From Xylanibacter rarus (GTDB lineage Bacteria > Bacteroidota > Bacteroidia > Bacteroidales > Bacteroidaceae), in the NCBI RefSeq assembly GCF_001275135.1, contig NZ_LFQU01000015.1, positions 1 to 64,000 of the forward strand: DNA of 64,000 nt, read 5' to 3'. Numbering within the stretch: the first letter of the stretch is position 1; each line of letters starts with the position of its first letter. The notes beneath the pieces were generated by a model, which had not been told where the DNA came from, made no database searches, and worked only from the letters and a program-made list of their open reading frames with translations. Of the stretch, positions 38,467 to 47,729 are shown piece after piece. Position numbers and translations under genes: made by a program.

Positions 38467-39492
38467 ATGAAAAAGCTTATCGGTGCCGTTTTGTTCGGTG
38501 CGTGTGTCCTGACCGCCAATGCGCAGGACGAAATACTGAGGCTGAAGATGCTTACAAGGGTCGACTACCAGAGAGAATACATCAACGGTGAGGCCATACA
38601 CGACAACTCCGGCTTTAAGGGAAAATATCTTATGTTTGCCATAGACGGAAAGATAGACGAGCATTTCTCTTATGCCTATCGCCAGCGTCTTAACGTGGGT
38701 CATTCAGACATGAGCTTCTTTGATGCTACTGACTGGGCCCGCGTAGTATATACTCCCGACGGCCAGTGGGAGTTCTCGGCAGGTAAGGATGTCGTCGCTG
38801 TGGGCGGATATGAGTATGACAAGAACCCCGTGGACGTCTACGCAGCATCTGAATACTGGAACAACATATCGCCCTTCCAGCTCGCGGCCACTGTCAGCTA
38901 CACCACGCCAGGCAGGCACAGCAAGTTTATAGCGCAGTGCAGCCAGAGCATCTACCGCTCCAATGCTCCCGACATGTATTCGTATAACCTTATGTGGATA
39001 GGCAACCACGGCTGCCTGGGCACGATGTATTCGGCCAACCTTGTTGAATATATGCCCGGCAAGTATATCAGCTATCTTGCTCTCGGCCATAAGCTAACGC
39101 TCGGCAAGCTGTGCATCGAGGCCGACTTTATGAACCGCGCCTCGTCGGGGCACACATTCCTGTTTAAAGACTGCTCTATAATGGCAGAGCTTGCCTATCG
39201 CCCGATAGAGAAGCTTAATCTGCTCGGCAAGGTTACTTACGATGTAAACCATACGGGCAAGGATGCCGACTATTCGGTGTACGACGGCACGGAGCTTACA
39301 TCAGTTGGCGGCGGCGTTGAGTTTTATCCGCGCGACAACATCCGCCTGCACGCCATGTATGCCCATACGTTCGGCACCAACGGCAACCCCGAAGGCACCA
39401 TGAAGCCCGGACGCGACTATATGAGCGTAGGCCTTACGTGGAACGTCAACCTGCTTAGCCTGAAGAATCCCTGGAAGAAAGACGACAACTAA
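38467..39492 (+). CDS. Porin-like outer-membrane beta-barrel protein
   Basis: A 341-residue exported protein with a signal peptide ending ANAQD. The mature part alternates amphipathic strands and tight turns, as in the OprO/OprP-like phosphate-selective porin family found in Bacteroidota: FKGKYLMFAIDGKIDEHFSY early, then SAGKDVVAVGGYEYDKNPVD and a late MKPGRDYMSVGLTWNVN. A classical terminal Phe is absent, since the protein ends in a charged KNPWKKDDN tail. It probably forms a small-solute channel. It is followed 107 bases later by a Gate-domain inner-membrane protein, but a shared operon is not certain. Confidence 0.75.
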   Translation: MKKLIGAVLFGACVLTANAQDEILRLKMLTRVDYQREYINGEAIHDNSGFKGKYLMFAIDGKIDEHFSYAYRQRLNVGHSDMSFFDATDWARVVYTPDGQWEFSAGKDVVAVGGYEYDKNPVDVYAASEYWNNISPFQLAATVSYTTPGRHSKFIAQCSQSIYRSNAPDMYSYNLMWIGNHGCLGTMYSANLVEYMPGKYISYLALGHKLTLGKLCIEADFMNRASSGHTFLFKDCSIMAELAYRPIEKLNLLGKVTYDVNHTGKDADYSVYDGTELTSVGGGVEFYPRDNIRLHAMYAHTFGTNGNPEGTMKPGRDYMSVGLTWNVNLLSLKNPWKKDDN

Positions 39493-39599
39493 AGACCGTT
39501 CTTTCTGACTGTTATACTGTCGTCCGGCTGTCCTGACACAGCGGCATGCGGCCGGACGCCTTGCAGAACAAAAGATATAACTTAACCTTAATAACTGCT

Positions 39600-40745
39600 A
39601 TGATGAAGACAATGTTAAAGAGAGTCTGGCAGGCCATACCGAGCGGAATAGTCTGTCTGTGCGTAATTTTTGCGCTTTTCGGTTACATCGGTTCAATCAT
39701 GGGCGTGCCCAATATGCTTAACACCATAATGAAGACCGCCCACGACCTTCTGCTCAACACCGTGTTTTATCTCATGGGCATCTGCGTCATCACGGGCGCC
39801 ATAGGCCGCCTGTTTGTAGAGTTCGGCGTGGTGAGCCTGCTCGAGAAGCTGCTCCGCCCGCTCATGCGTCCGCTTTTCAATCTGCCCGGAGTGGCATCGC
39901 TCGGAGCCGTAATGACCTTCCTGTCGGACAATCCGGCCATCATCTCGCTGTCGCAGGACAAGCGCTTCAGCAGTTATTTCAAGAAATATCAGTTTATCTC
40001 GCTCACCAACTTCGGAACGGCCTTCGGTATGGGTCTGCTCGTCATGGTGTTCATGGTGGGGCAGGGCTTCTACATCGAGCCTCTGATAGGCCTCTTCGGA
40101 GCCTTTGTCGGCTGCATCGTGTCCACTCGCCTCATGCAGCGCAAGATTCTGAAGGCATATCCGCAGTATGCCGAAGAGCAGGTGTGCGACCCGCATGAGG
40201 TGGAGGAAGAGGAGCAGAAGGAAGAGCAGAAGAGCCTGTTCCTGCGCACGCTCAACTCGCTTCTCGACGGCGGACGCACTGGTGTAGACATCGGCATAGC
40301 CATCATTCCCGGTGTGCTCATTATATCTACGCTCGTCATGATGCTAACGTTCGGCGCCGGAGCCAACGGCTACGACGGCTCGCCGTATCAGGGCGTAGAG
40401 CTTCTGCCGTGGCTCGCCAACAAGATCGACTTCCTGTTTGCGTGGCTTTTCGGCTTCAACGACCCGCATCAGGTGGCATTCCCCATAACAGCTCTCGGCG
40501 CAGTTGGCGCGTCGCTCGGTCTTATACCCGGCTTTATGAGCGCCGGATGGGTAGACGGCAACGCCATAGCCGTGTTCACAGCCATCGGAATGTGCTGGAG
40601 CGGATACCTCAGCACACATACAGCCATGCTCGATTCTCTCGGCTATCGCGAGCTGACGTCCAAGGCCATTGTTTCGCATACCATCGGCGGCATTGCAGCC
40701 GGCATGGTGGCGCATTGGACTTATGTGCTGGTGATGCTGATATAA
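39600..40745 (+). CDS. Nucleoside-recognition (Gate) domain membrane protein
   Basis: An inner-membrane protein of about 381 residues with 8-10 hydrophobic segments. It resembles the Gate/nucleoside-recognition family that includes SpmA/SpmB- and YjiH-like proteins and the CNT-related transporters. Conserved features are GVASLGAVMTFLSDNPAII and the late LGAVGASLGLIPGFM and FTAIGMCWSGYLSTHTAML stretches. A charged, Glu-rich loop lies near residues 195-210. The substrate is unknown. The frame opens at 39546; the tandem ATGs at 39600/39603 (MMKTMLKR) just before the first helix are preferred. Confidence 0.75.
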   Translation: MMKTMLKRVWQAIPSGIVCLCVIFALFGYIGSIMGVPNMLNTIMKTAHDLLLNTVFYLMGICVITGAIGRLFVEFGVVSLLEKLLRPLMRPLFNLPGVASLGAVMTFLSDNPAIISLSQDKRFSSYFKKYQFISLTNFGTAFGMGLLVMVFMVGQGFYIEPLIGLFGAFVGCIVSTRLMQRKILKAYPQYAEEQVCDPHEVEEEEQKEEQKSLFLRTLNSLLDGGRTGVDIGIAIIPGVLIISTLVMMLTFGAGANGYDGSPYQGVELLPWLANKIDFLFAWLFGFNDPHQVAFPITALGAVGASLGLIPGFMSAGWVDGNAIAVFTAIGMCWSGYLSTHTAMLDSLGYRELTSKAIVSHTIGGIAAGMVAHWTYVLVMLI

Positions 40746-40757
40746 AAAAGTTTTGAT

Positions 40758-40931
40758 AAAAACTCGTCACTCGTCACATCTCCATGTATCATTCTGATTA
40801 TCAGCAGTATAAGGTGTGACGAGTTGAAAGTCCCACTCATCACGCGTGACGAGTGGGATTTTTAACTCGTCACGCTCTATGGCGTTGACATACAGACGGT
40901 TATGTCTGTTTGTGACGAGTGATGAGTTTTT
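40758..40931. repeat. Palindromic element built from ACTCGTCAC words
   Basis: Three concentric inverted repeats. The outer arms of 20 bp (40758-40777 and 40912-40931) differ at one base. Middle arms are GTGACGAGTT (40816-40825) and AACTCGTCAC (40864-40873). The centre is CCCACTC-ATCACGCGTGAC-GAGTGGG (40832-40857) with ATTTTT behind it. The word ACTCGTCAC or its complement occurs six times. It follows directly on the Gate-protein gene, so the centre may serve as its terminator, but the arms are more than a terminator needs. Confidence 0.75.
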
Positions 40932-41446
40932 AAGAAAAATATTTGTGCGCGTTTAATAGTCTGTCCTTTCCTGAGTTTGGTTGATTTCAGGCGGTCTTTT
41001 TCCTTATAAAAGTTGACTCCGGTTATACTTTATAACTGTTATTGGTTGACGCTACTTATTATAAACCACAAGCCTTTGTTTATACTTTCAGCCTGAAGAC
41101 ACGCCTTTCGCATTATAAAATGCCGTCTTTTACATCATAAAAGGCCACCTTTTGCATTGCGAAAGGTCACATATTGCAGCCTTATTTGCCGTCTTTTACC
41201 TGTCGTTATAGTTTATCCTCAATAGCTTTCGTCAGGCATGTTATTTTAGTTGCCGCAATTATGTTGCCCCCGTCCATGCGTTTTCTGCCGTTGCCTGTTT
41301 GATGACGAGCGGCAATCCGGCCGGGCCAAAATGCTCTTGGCTTAAACCATGTCATGCCATTTTGTGCCTTATGCCCCATATTCCTAGTTCGGTGTCTTAA
41401 AATCCCAGTTCATCGTTTATTTGTTTTATTTATGCTTGTGTATGGC
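40932..41446. other. Gene-free stretch with CCTTTT/AAAAGG modules
   Basis: No reading frame is supported here. Bases 41090-41200 carry short alternating modules (GCCTTTCGCATTATAAAA, AAAAGGCCACCTTTTGC, GCGAAAGGTCACA) like those at 16970-17040 and 32740-32850. Confidence 0.5.
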
Positions 41447-41454
41447 TAACTTTG
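41447..41454 (+). promoter_or_regulatory. -7 box for the secreted-protein/LRR gene pair
   Basis: TAACTTTG, 13 bases before the ATG at 41467, giving a very short leader. Confidence 0.55.
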
Positions 41455-41466
41455 TGAAAAAAAGCA

Positions 41467-41937
41467 ATGAGAAGAATATTAACCTACACAATCACGCTTA
41501 TGATGCTGTGCATCACGGCAGGTAAGCTCTCGGCGGCTCCGCGCGAGCTGCGCATCACTGACGGCAGCAACAGTATAACATTGGCTTTCGACAGCGAGCC
41601 CACGGTTACGTTCTCAGAGACGGCACTTGTGGTTACGGCAGGCGAAAGCACGCTGGAATATCCGCTGACATCTACAGTGACCTTCGATTTTGTCGATGCC
41701 TCAGGCGTCAAGTCAGTAACCGCACCCGACGTGCGCTTCTCGTTCAGCTCTTCGGCAATAAGCGTCGAAGGACTTGCAACCGGCGAGGCCGTGGCCGTCT
41801 ACACCTATGGCGGACAGATGGTTGCCCGTGCCGTTGCCGACAACGGCGGCAGCTGCACCATCGATGCCGGCACGCTGCCCAGACAGCCCCTTATAGTAAA
41901 GACAAGTAAAACCGCATATAAAATAATATTAAGATGA
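41467..41937 (+). CDS. Small secreted protein with sorting-type tail
   Basis: A 156-residue exported protein with a signal peptide ending LSAAP. A short beta-rich stretch (LRITDGSNSITLAF, then TFSETALVVTAGESTLEYPL) is followed by a tail AVAVYTYGGQMVARAV and LPRQPLIVKTSKTAYKI, a type IX-like sorting signal. So almost the whole protein is a short adaptor plus tail, with no recognisable catalytic domain. Its stop overlaps the start of the LRR gene (ATGA), so the two are translationally coupled and may act as partners at the cell surface. Confidence 0.75.
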   Translation: MRRILTYTITLMMLCITAGKLSAAPRELRITDGSNSITLAFDSEPTVTFSETALVVTAGESTLEYPLTSTVTFDFVDASGVKSVTAPDVRFSFSSSAISVEGLATGEAVAVYTYGGQMVARAVADNGGSCTIDAGTLPRQPLIVKTSKTAYKIILR

Positions 41938-43184
41938 ACACCATGAACAGAATAATGTCAGCATTCCTGTTGACGGCGGCTGTATGCATGCCTGCCATGT
42001 CACAGACAGTTACGGTATTCCAGAAGAACGGCGAAACCGTGAAATATAAAGTGAGCGATGTAGAGAAGATTGTCTTCGAGGGAGAGAAGCCCGATGACGA
42101 GACCAACCTTCTGAGCGAGAAGTATGTTCCGTGTGAGGCCTTCCGCAACTGGATAGACCAGAACCTGGGCGACGGCAGCGGATATTATTCGCTCGACCAG
42201 GCTGCCGCTTACGACGGCACGATAGACATAACGGGCAAGACCGACATAACCGACATAACGGGCATTGAACACTTCACGTCGCTTACGCGCCTTGTCAGCG
42301 AGAACGTAACCTTCCCCGACTTTGACGTTGCGGCGCTTAAGAACCTTACATATCTTAAGATTGTGAACAACTCAAAATGCACCACGCTCGACCTTTCGCA
42401 GCTTGTCAAGCTTGAGACAGTCAGTCTGTCGCACGACGCCCTGACAACTCTCAAACTGGGCAACAACAGCGTGCTGAAGACTCTTATCTGCGACACCAAC
42501 ATGCTTCAGGATATAGACCTCACGGGATGCACCTCGCTCGAGTCGTTCGTGGCTTCGTGCAACAACCTCTCAAACCTCGTGCTGCCCGACTCACCGCTTA
42601 AGACGCTCGCTATACACACCAACAGCAACATAAGGTCGATAGACGTAACCAAGGTGAAGCCTACGCTCGAGCTGCTTAACGTCAATGCCTGCGGACTGAC
42701 AGAGTTCGACCCGACAAACTGTCCTAAGCTCGACTGGCTTGAGTGCGGACAGAACAATCTGAAGACTCTCGACCTTTCAGGCTGTCCGCTGCTTACAAGC
42801 GTGCGCTTCGACAACACTTCCATAACCGAGGTAAATCTCTCTGAGTGTGTCAAGCTGCAGGGCGTATATTGCGAGTATGCCAAGCTGAGCAGGCTCGACC
42901 TTTCGAACAATCCCGACGTTAACGAGGTCAACGCCATGGGCAACGGCCTGACAGAGATAAATGTGAAGGGCTGCACCAACATGGGCTACATGAACCTGAG
43001 CGAGAATAAATTTAAGCAGGTGGACATAAGCGACTGCAAGAACATCTGGCTGTTCTATTGCAACCGCTGCACGACGAGTCCTGAAATCAAGGTGTGGAAG
43101 GAGTTCGACATTGCGAATGCCGCAACCAACGGATTCTACTGCGACAACGGCAAGTTTGTCTATGAGTTCAGCTCAGAGCAATAG
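41934..43184 (+). CDS. Secreted leucine-rich-repeat protein (BspA/internalin-like)
   Basis: A 416-residue exported protein. The signal peptide ends PAMSQ. An N-terminal segment with TVFQKNGETVKYKVSDVEKI is a common leader module of Prevotella surface proteins. Then from about residue 100 come roughly 13 LRR units of 20-22 residues with the pattern LxxLDLSxCxxL (for example LKTLDLSGCPLL and LSRLDLSNNPDV). Such repeats usually mediate adhesion or protein binding. There is no sorting tail; the small coupled upstream protein has one. A later in-frame ATG (41943) is also possible as the start. Confidence 0.85.
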   Translation: MNTMNRIMSAFLLTAAVCMPAMSQTVTVFQKNGETVKYKVSDVEKIVFEGEKPDDETNLLSEKYVPCEAFRNWIDQNLGDGSGYYSLDQAAAYDGTIDITGKTDITDITGIEHFTSLTRLVSENVTFPDFDVAALKNLTYLKIVNNSKCTTLDLSQLVKLETVSLSHDALTTLKLGNNSVLKTLICDTNMLQDIDLTGCTSLESFVASCNNLSNLVLPDSPLKTLAIHTNSNIRSIDVTKVKPTLELLNVNACGLTEFDPTNCPKLDWLECGQNNLKTLDLSGCPLLTSVRFDNTSITEVNLSECVKLQGVYCEYAKLSRLDLSNNPDVNEVNAMGNGLTEINVKGCTNMGYMNLSENKFKQVDISDCKNIWLFYCNRCTTSPEIKVWKEFDIANAATNGFYCDNGKFVYEFSSEQ

Positions 43185-43303
43185 GCCGACGGCACAGGCG
43201 GCCATCAGATACGGCAATCGTGATTAAGTGACAGATATAACAGCACTTTAGAAATGTTTGGATTTTGATTAGTAAAGACGAATCATGGGCTTCGTGTCAG
43301 AAA

Positions 43304-43335
43304 GGTCCCGGGCGGCAACACTGTCCGGGGCTTTT
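43304..43335. terminator. Candidate terminator between convergent LRR and LytTR genes
   Basis: GGTCCCGGGCGG pairs with CTGTCCGGGGC through a wobble-containing stem around CAACA, followed by CTTTT on the plus strand. Confidence 0.5.
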
Positions 43336-43339
43336 GGCG

Positions 43340-44104
43340 TTATCGGCCCAGCCACGCCAGAAAGTCGGCGCGGCGGGCGGCACTTACGCACACCTCGCGC
43401 TCGTTGCCAATACATTCAATCTTCACCTTCAGCTTGCCCTTGAACCATCTCGACACCTTCGTCACAGCCTCTATCGAGGTTATCACGTCTCTCGACACGC
43501 GGAAGAAGCGCTGCGGGTCGAGCTGGTCGTCAATCTCGTTGAGGCTTCTGAACGATGTTATGTGCTCCTTGCCGTTGGTGCATACGGCATATACATACTT
43601 GTCTTCGCTCAGGAAGAAGGCCACGGTGCCGATGTCTACCGACTCAAAGCGGTCGTTGATGGATATGAGCAGGCGGCTTATGTAGTTCTTGCGCTGAAGC
43701 GAGGCTTCGAGCCTTGTGAGGGTTTCGGCGGCTAGCCGCTGCACGCGGCGCTCTATCTTCTCAAACTTTATGAAGGCCCTCTCGAGCGCGCCCGCCTCAA
43801 GCGGCTTCAGCAGATAGTCGATGCTGTTGAGCTTGAAGGCGTCGAGCGTATATTCGTCGAAAGCCGTGATGAATATTACGGGAAACTCCGCCGGTATCTT
43901 TCTGAATATGCTCAGCGACAGGCCGTCGTCGAGCTCTATGTCGCACAGGGCAAGTCCGATGTCTGGATTAAGCTCAAACAGCCTGCACGCCTCTTCCACG
44001 GTTGATGCCGTGAACGCCAGGTGCCATTCGGGCCGCAGCCTCTCGCACATGGTCTTTATGCGCCGCAGGCTCAGAGAGTCGTTTTCTATTATAACATAAT
44101 TCAT
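43340..44104 (-). CDS. LytTR-family response regulator
   Basis: A 254-residue cytosolic response regulator. The receiver domain (1-120) has the acidic pocket (E7, N8, D9), phosphoacceptor D55 in LALCDIELDDG and the conserved K100 in YLLKPL. The C-terminal LytTR DNA-binding domain (about 150-254) has FLSEDKYVYAVCTNGKE and the FFRVSRDVITS motif (normally FxRxHRSxxVN). It lies 34 bases after the histidine kinase on the same strand and is surely its partner. Targets are unknown; secreted proteins lie on both sides. Confidence 0.93.
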   Translation of the reverse strand: MNYVIIENDSLSLRRIKTMCERLRPEWHLAFTASTVEEACRLFELNPDIGLALCDIELDDGLSLSIFRKIPAEFPVIFITAFDEYTLDAFKLNSIDYLLKPLEAGALERAFIKFEKIERRVQRLAAETLTRLEASLQRKNYISRLLISINDRFESVDIGTVAFFLSEDKYVYAVCTNGKEHITSFRSLNEIDDQLDPQRFFRVSRDVITSIEAVTKVSRWFKGKLKVKIECIGNEREVCVSAARRADFLAWLGR

Positions 44105-44138
44105 CAGCGTCTGTGTTTTAATTATATTCTTTAATGGG

Positions 44139-45131
44139 CTACAGTGCCGGTATCGTTACCGAGAACATGTTGCCGCATCTGCTTACGTCTGTCTTCTTGC
44201 CGCTGGCGGCATACATGCTGCTCAGATATTTCAGTCCCATCCCCGTGCTTCTGCCTGTTTCGGTGCTTTTGGGGTGGCAGGGGTTGCTCACGGTTATGGC
44301 ATCCTCCTTGATGCTTATAGTTATTGTCATAGGCATCGTGGCCGATATCACGTTGTGCTTCAGCACGTTTTCTATGAGCAGCTGTATCGAGAACGGCACT
44401 ATCATCATGTCGGTGTCTCTGTCGCCCGTAACCTTTACTTCGAGGTTGTCGCCATAGTGTTGCGACACAATCTTAAGATAGCAGAACACCGTTTCAAGCT
44501 CGTCTTTCACCGTTACCTTCATCACGTTCTTGCGGCGGAGCATGCCGCGGTAGTAGGCCGTGAGGTTCTCTATGAACTCGAGCGACTGCTTCTTCTCGTC
44601 GACTTCTATCATAGAGCAGAGCATGTCGAGCGAGTTGAACAGAAAGTGAGGATTGACATACGACTGCAGCAGCTGCAGCTTGTGGGCGGCATTCTCCTTC
44701 AGCAGCAGGCTCTCGCGTATCAGCGCACGCTGCCTCTGCAGGCTCACAGCCCAGAACTCTATGCCCATCCATATCATTATTCCGTTGAACACCGTGCCGC
44801 CCCAGTTGATTTCAAGTCCGGTGGTGAGCAGGAACAGTATGTTTACGATGATCACAATGCATGAGGCCATCAGCAGGTCGAGCGTTATCTTCTTCCACAG
44901 AACAGCAATGTTGCGCGTAAGCCATACCGACCACAGGGCGGCTATGGCTATTATCAGGAACGGAACAAAGTTGAACGGCAGCGAATATATGAACGAACCC
45001 CAGTCGCCGTTGAATGTCGGCGAGCCGAAGCGCATCCAGCAGTATGTGGCCTGAAAGAAAACCGAATAGAAGAATATTATCAGTATCAGGCCCAGGGCGT
45101 TATAAATCAGTCTTTTATGCTTTTTGCCCAT
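44139..45131 (-). CDS. LytS/YehU-type sensor histidine kinase
   Basis: An inner-membrane kinase of about 330 residues with four hydrophobic helices in the first 155 residues. The His_kinase (PF06580-type) dimerisation motif QSYVNPHFLFNSLDML supplies the phosphorylated His, and a HATPase domain shows LIENVLKHNVI and GMGLKYLSSMY. There is no large sensor domain, so the membrane helices themselves probably sense the signal. The frame opens at 45167, but a -7-like box (TAACTTTG, 45147-45140) lies between that codon and the ATG at 45131, so the shorter form may be made; either is possible. Confidence 0.9.
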   Translation of the reverse strand: MGKKHKRLIYNALGLILIIFFYSVFFQATYCWMRFGSPTFNGDWGSFIYSLPFNFVPFLIIAIAALWSVWLTRNIAVLWKKITLDLLMASCIVIIVNILFLLTTGLEINWGGTVFNGIMIWMGIEFWAVSLQRQRALIRESLLLKENAAHKLQLLQSYVNPHFLFNSLDMLCSMIEVDEKKQSLEFIENLTAYYRGMLRRKNVMKVTVKDELETVFCYLKIVSQHYGDNLEVKVTGDRDTDMMIVPFSIQLLIENVLKHNVISATMPMTITISIKEDAITVSNPCHPKSTETGRSTGMGLKYLSSMYAASGKKTDVSRCGNMFSVTIPAL

Positions 45132-45267
45132 AGTTATTGCAAAGTTAATTATTTTCTTCGATTTCATTGGTGTAAACGTTAAATTTATTTTAACTAAAAA
45201 CGGTCATTAGTATTGTTTTTCGTTGCTGTCATGCAGGCGCTTATGCTTTATGCACCAGACATGACAA

Positions 45268-45296
45268 AAGGCTCTGCAATGCTTGTTGCAGAGCCT
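45268..45296 (-). terminator. Terminator of the secreted repeat-protein gene
   Basis: On the minus strand AAGGCTCTGCAA and TTGCAGAGCCTT enclose CAAGCA, with TTTTG following. It lies 47 bases after the stop at 45343. Confidence 0.85.
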
Positions 45297-45342
45297 TCGC
45301 CGTGTGCAAGGTCAGCCTGCGGTTGTCCTTGCGCATAGGGTG

Positions 45343-46659
45343 TCAGCGTATCATCAGTTTCTTTCCGTTGCAGATATATACGCCCTTAGGCAGGCGGGCT
45401 ATGTCTGCAGGCGTGGCGTTGCTAATTATCAGGGTGCCGCTTATTGTGTAGACATTGCCGCTGATTTCGTCCGTTGTCGTAACCTTGTCAACAGATGTTG
45501 TGCCTGCGGTGAATATTCCCACTTCGTCGCCCTCTTCAAGTCCGGTCAGACTGAAGTAGTTGGAGTATTCCACCGTGCGCGGCCGTCCGTTTACGGTTAC
45601 GCCCTCAATGCTGCAGTCGTCGTTTACGGCCATTATTGCCATCGACGGCTCGTCGGCCGGAACGGTGACAGTGTTGGCTCCTGCTTCAAGCTCCAGCACG
45701 TCATAATAGCTTTCGCTCACGCGGTAGACGATTACGTTGTCAGGGTTGTCGATGTTTACGTTTACTGTTATTTCGGGCTTTCTGACGGCCTGTTCCACTA
45801 TTATTTTTGTGTCGTGTTTCACCACGAAGCTGTAGCCAGGGCCGAACCACGCTGGGGTCTTGCCGTCTATCGTAACTGTTAGTGGCGTGCCGCTTTGTTC
45901 GTCCTCCCAGCATGCCGGATTGTAATATAGGCTTACGTTGTCGCCGCAGCGTACGGTCAGTTCGTTGCTGAAGTCGCCTGCCGACTGGCCGTTCACCTGT
46001 ATGTCGGTGAAGAAGCGCCCTATGTCTTCAGCTTGTTCAAAGGTCAGCGTGCAGTCCTTTTCGGGAAACTCTGCTATTATCACAATCTTGCTTCCGTCCT
46101 TGGGCATGACGCTGTAGCCGTAGTTATATGTCTGCTCAACGCCGTCGAGCGTAACGCTGTAAAGGTCTTGTCCGTAGTTCACCGATCCTATTATGAGCGG
46201 CAGCTCGCTCTGCGGCATGCTCATCTCATTGACTCCTTCGCTGAGGCTGATGTTCTTGTAGTTGCAGTCGAGCACGCTTACCTCCGAAGGCTTGTCCACC
46301 TCGATGGTGAATGCCACTTCGCCTTCTTTTTCAGATGTGATGGTCAGGGTCTCTTCCGTCTTCTCGTCGGTTAGTAGTATGGTGGCAGTGTTAGAGCTGA
46401 TGGCAATGCTCTCTCCGGCAGAGTTCACCACCGACTTTAGCGTGCAGCCTTTTGCCGCACTGATTTCGATGTTTGTCCACGGGCTGACTTCAAGTTCGTT
46501 GTCGCCCTCTTTCAGTCCTTCAAGCGGTTCGCCGAAGATGGCAACGCTGACACGTTCGGGGTTGTCAACGTTCAGCGTCAGTTTTATTTTACCCTCGTCC
46601 TGGCCGTATGCTGTTATGCCTGCAATAAAAGTGACGAGCAATAGTAGGAGTTTTTTCAT
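45343..46659 (-). CDS. Secreted protein with repeated Ig-like units and sorting tail
   Basis: A 438-residue exported protein; the signal peptide ends TAYGQ. At least three related beta-sandwich units are visible, each starting with a VDNPERVSV, VDKPSEVSV or IDNPDNVIV motif, then EGxNxxxV, then a hydrophobic strand and a C-terminal VxxDGVEQ/VTVNGRP turn. The tail has VYTISGTLIISNA and LPKGVYICNGKKLMI, a type IX-like sorting signal. No enzyme motif was seen; a surface adhesin or scaffold is likely. It lies upstream of the LytS/LytTR pair on the same strand but is separated by a terminator. Confidence 0.8.
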   Translation of the reverse strand: MKKLLLLLVTFIAGITAYGQDEGKIKLTLNVDNPERVSVAIFGEPLEGLKEGDNELEVSPWTNIEISAAKGCTLKSVVNSAGESIAISSNTATILLTDEKTEETLTITSEKEGEVAFTIEVDKPSEVSVLDCNYKNISLSEGVNEMSMPQSELPLIIGSVNYGQDLYSVTLDGVEQTYNYGYSVMPKDGSKIVIIAEFPEKDCTLTFEQAEDIGRFFTDIQVNGQSAGDFSNELTVRCGDNVSLYYNPACWEDEQSGTPLTVTIDGKTPAWFGPGYSFVVKHDTKIIVEQAVRKPEITVNVNIDNPDNVIVYRVSESYYDVLELEAGANTVTVPADEPSMAIMAVNDDCSIEGVTVNGRPRTVEYSNYFSLTGLEEGDEVGIFTAGTTSVDKVTTTDEISGNVYTISGTLIISNATPADIARLPKGVYICNGKKLMIR

Positions 46660-46872
46660 AATACTAATATTTTGATGATTACGTTACGAAGTTACATAAT
46701 ATAATATGCTGCGGCAATGGATTTGCGGCAAACTGGGCAAAGCGTTTACCGAACTGGTATTTCCTTGGATTAAAGTTGGTATTCTAATTGGGAGTGATAG
46801 TATTATGATGCAGATGTTTTTTATTATGCGGCCATAAGTTTTCGTGCATTTTTATCTAAATCCGTTTAAATC

Positions 46873-46903
46873 TTGTCATTTTGACGTTTATTTGTTATAT
46901 TTG
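46873..46903 (+). promoter_or_regulatory. Promoter for the lipocalin gene
   Basis: TTG (46873-46875) and TATATTTG (46896-46903), about 20 bases apart, 51 bases before the ATG at 46955. Confidence 0.6.
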
Positions 46904-46954
46904 CTGTCAAATTAATCGTCAGACTTAGATTAGCTGACCATAAAACCTTTGCCT

Positions 46955-47467
46955 ATGAAAAAGATAATGCTATTTTTGCTTTCGCTTATGTGTCTGGGCG
47001 GATGTGCCGACGAGCCGGTTACTGTTGACAACACCACCGTTAGACAGCTCGACCTCAAGCGGTTTATGGGCCGCTGGTATGAGATAGCGCGCTACGACCA
47101 TAAGTTTGAGCGCGGAATGACAAACGTGACGGCTACATACACCCTGCTCGACAACGGCAGGATAGAGGTGGTGAACGAAGGCCTGAAGGACGGAAAGCGC
47201 AAGACGGCCAACGGCAAGGGCAAGCTGCCTGATGCGTCTGAGCCGGGCAAGCTGAAGGTGGCTTTCTTTCTGTGGTTCTATGCCGACTATTACGTGCTCG
47301 ACATTGCGCCCGACTACAGTTATGCGCTCGTGGGCAGCAGTTCAGACAAATATCTCTGGATAATGAGCCGCACAAAGGCCCTGCCGCAGTCGGTGCTGAC
47401 CGGTCTTCTCGACAACTTGCGTCGTCGCGGCTACGACACCACTAAGCTTATCTGGGTAAGACAGTGA
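46955..47467 (+). CDS. Outer-membrane lipocalin lipoprotein (Blc-like)
   Basis: A 170-residue bacterial lipocalin. The ATG at 46955 gives a lipoprotein signal with lipobox LGGC (C17); an upstream TTG at 46949 is not needed. The lipocalin motif GRWYEIARYDHKFERGM, the VTATYTLLDNGRIEVVN strands and the C-terminal WIMSRTKALPQ match Blc-type proteins. These bind fatty acids or lysolipids and help with envelope lipid stress. It is a single-gene unit directly upstream of, but not in, the efflux operon. Confidence 0.93.
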   Translation: MKKIMLFLLSLMCLGGCADEPVTVDNTTVRQLDLKRFMGRWYEIARYDHKFERGMTNVTATYTLLDNGRIEVVNEGLKDGKRKTANGKGKLPDASEPGKLKVAFFLWFYADYYVLDIAPDYSYALVGSSSDKYLWIMSRTKALPQSVLTGLLDNLRRRGYDTTKLIWVRQ

Positions 47468-47729
47468 GCATGGGCTTAATCATAATCACCGCTTTTTGAG
47501 CTATAAGCCGTCAGAAGCAAAAGAAGAAATATTTTGGATAACGCCGCAGCAAGATAAAAATCCGTTTTGTAGTTTTGTCCATTGAGGCTTTTGGGCGTGT
47601 CCTGCTGTTTCTTCTTTTGCTTTCTTTTTGTTTATTTTAGTTGCCTTTCCGTGGCTATTAGTTCCTTTAGTATTTCCTTTTAGGCATGGTTGCACATAAT
47701 ATGCCGTGCTTGAATGAAAGCAATCAAAT

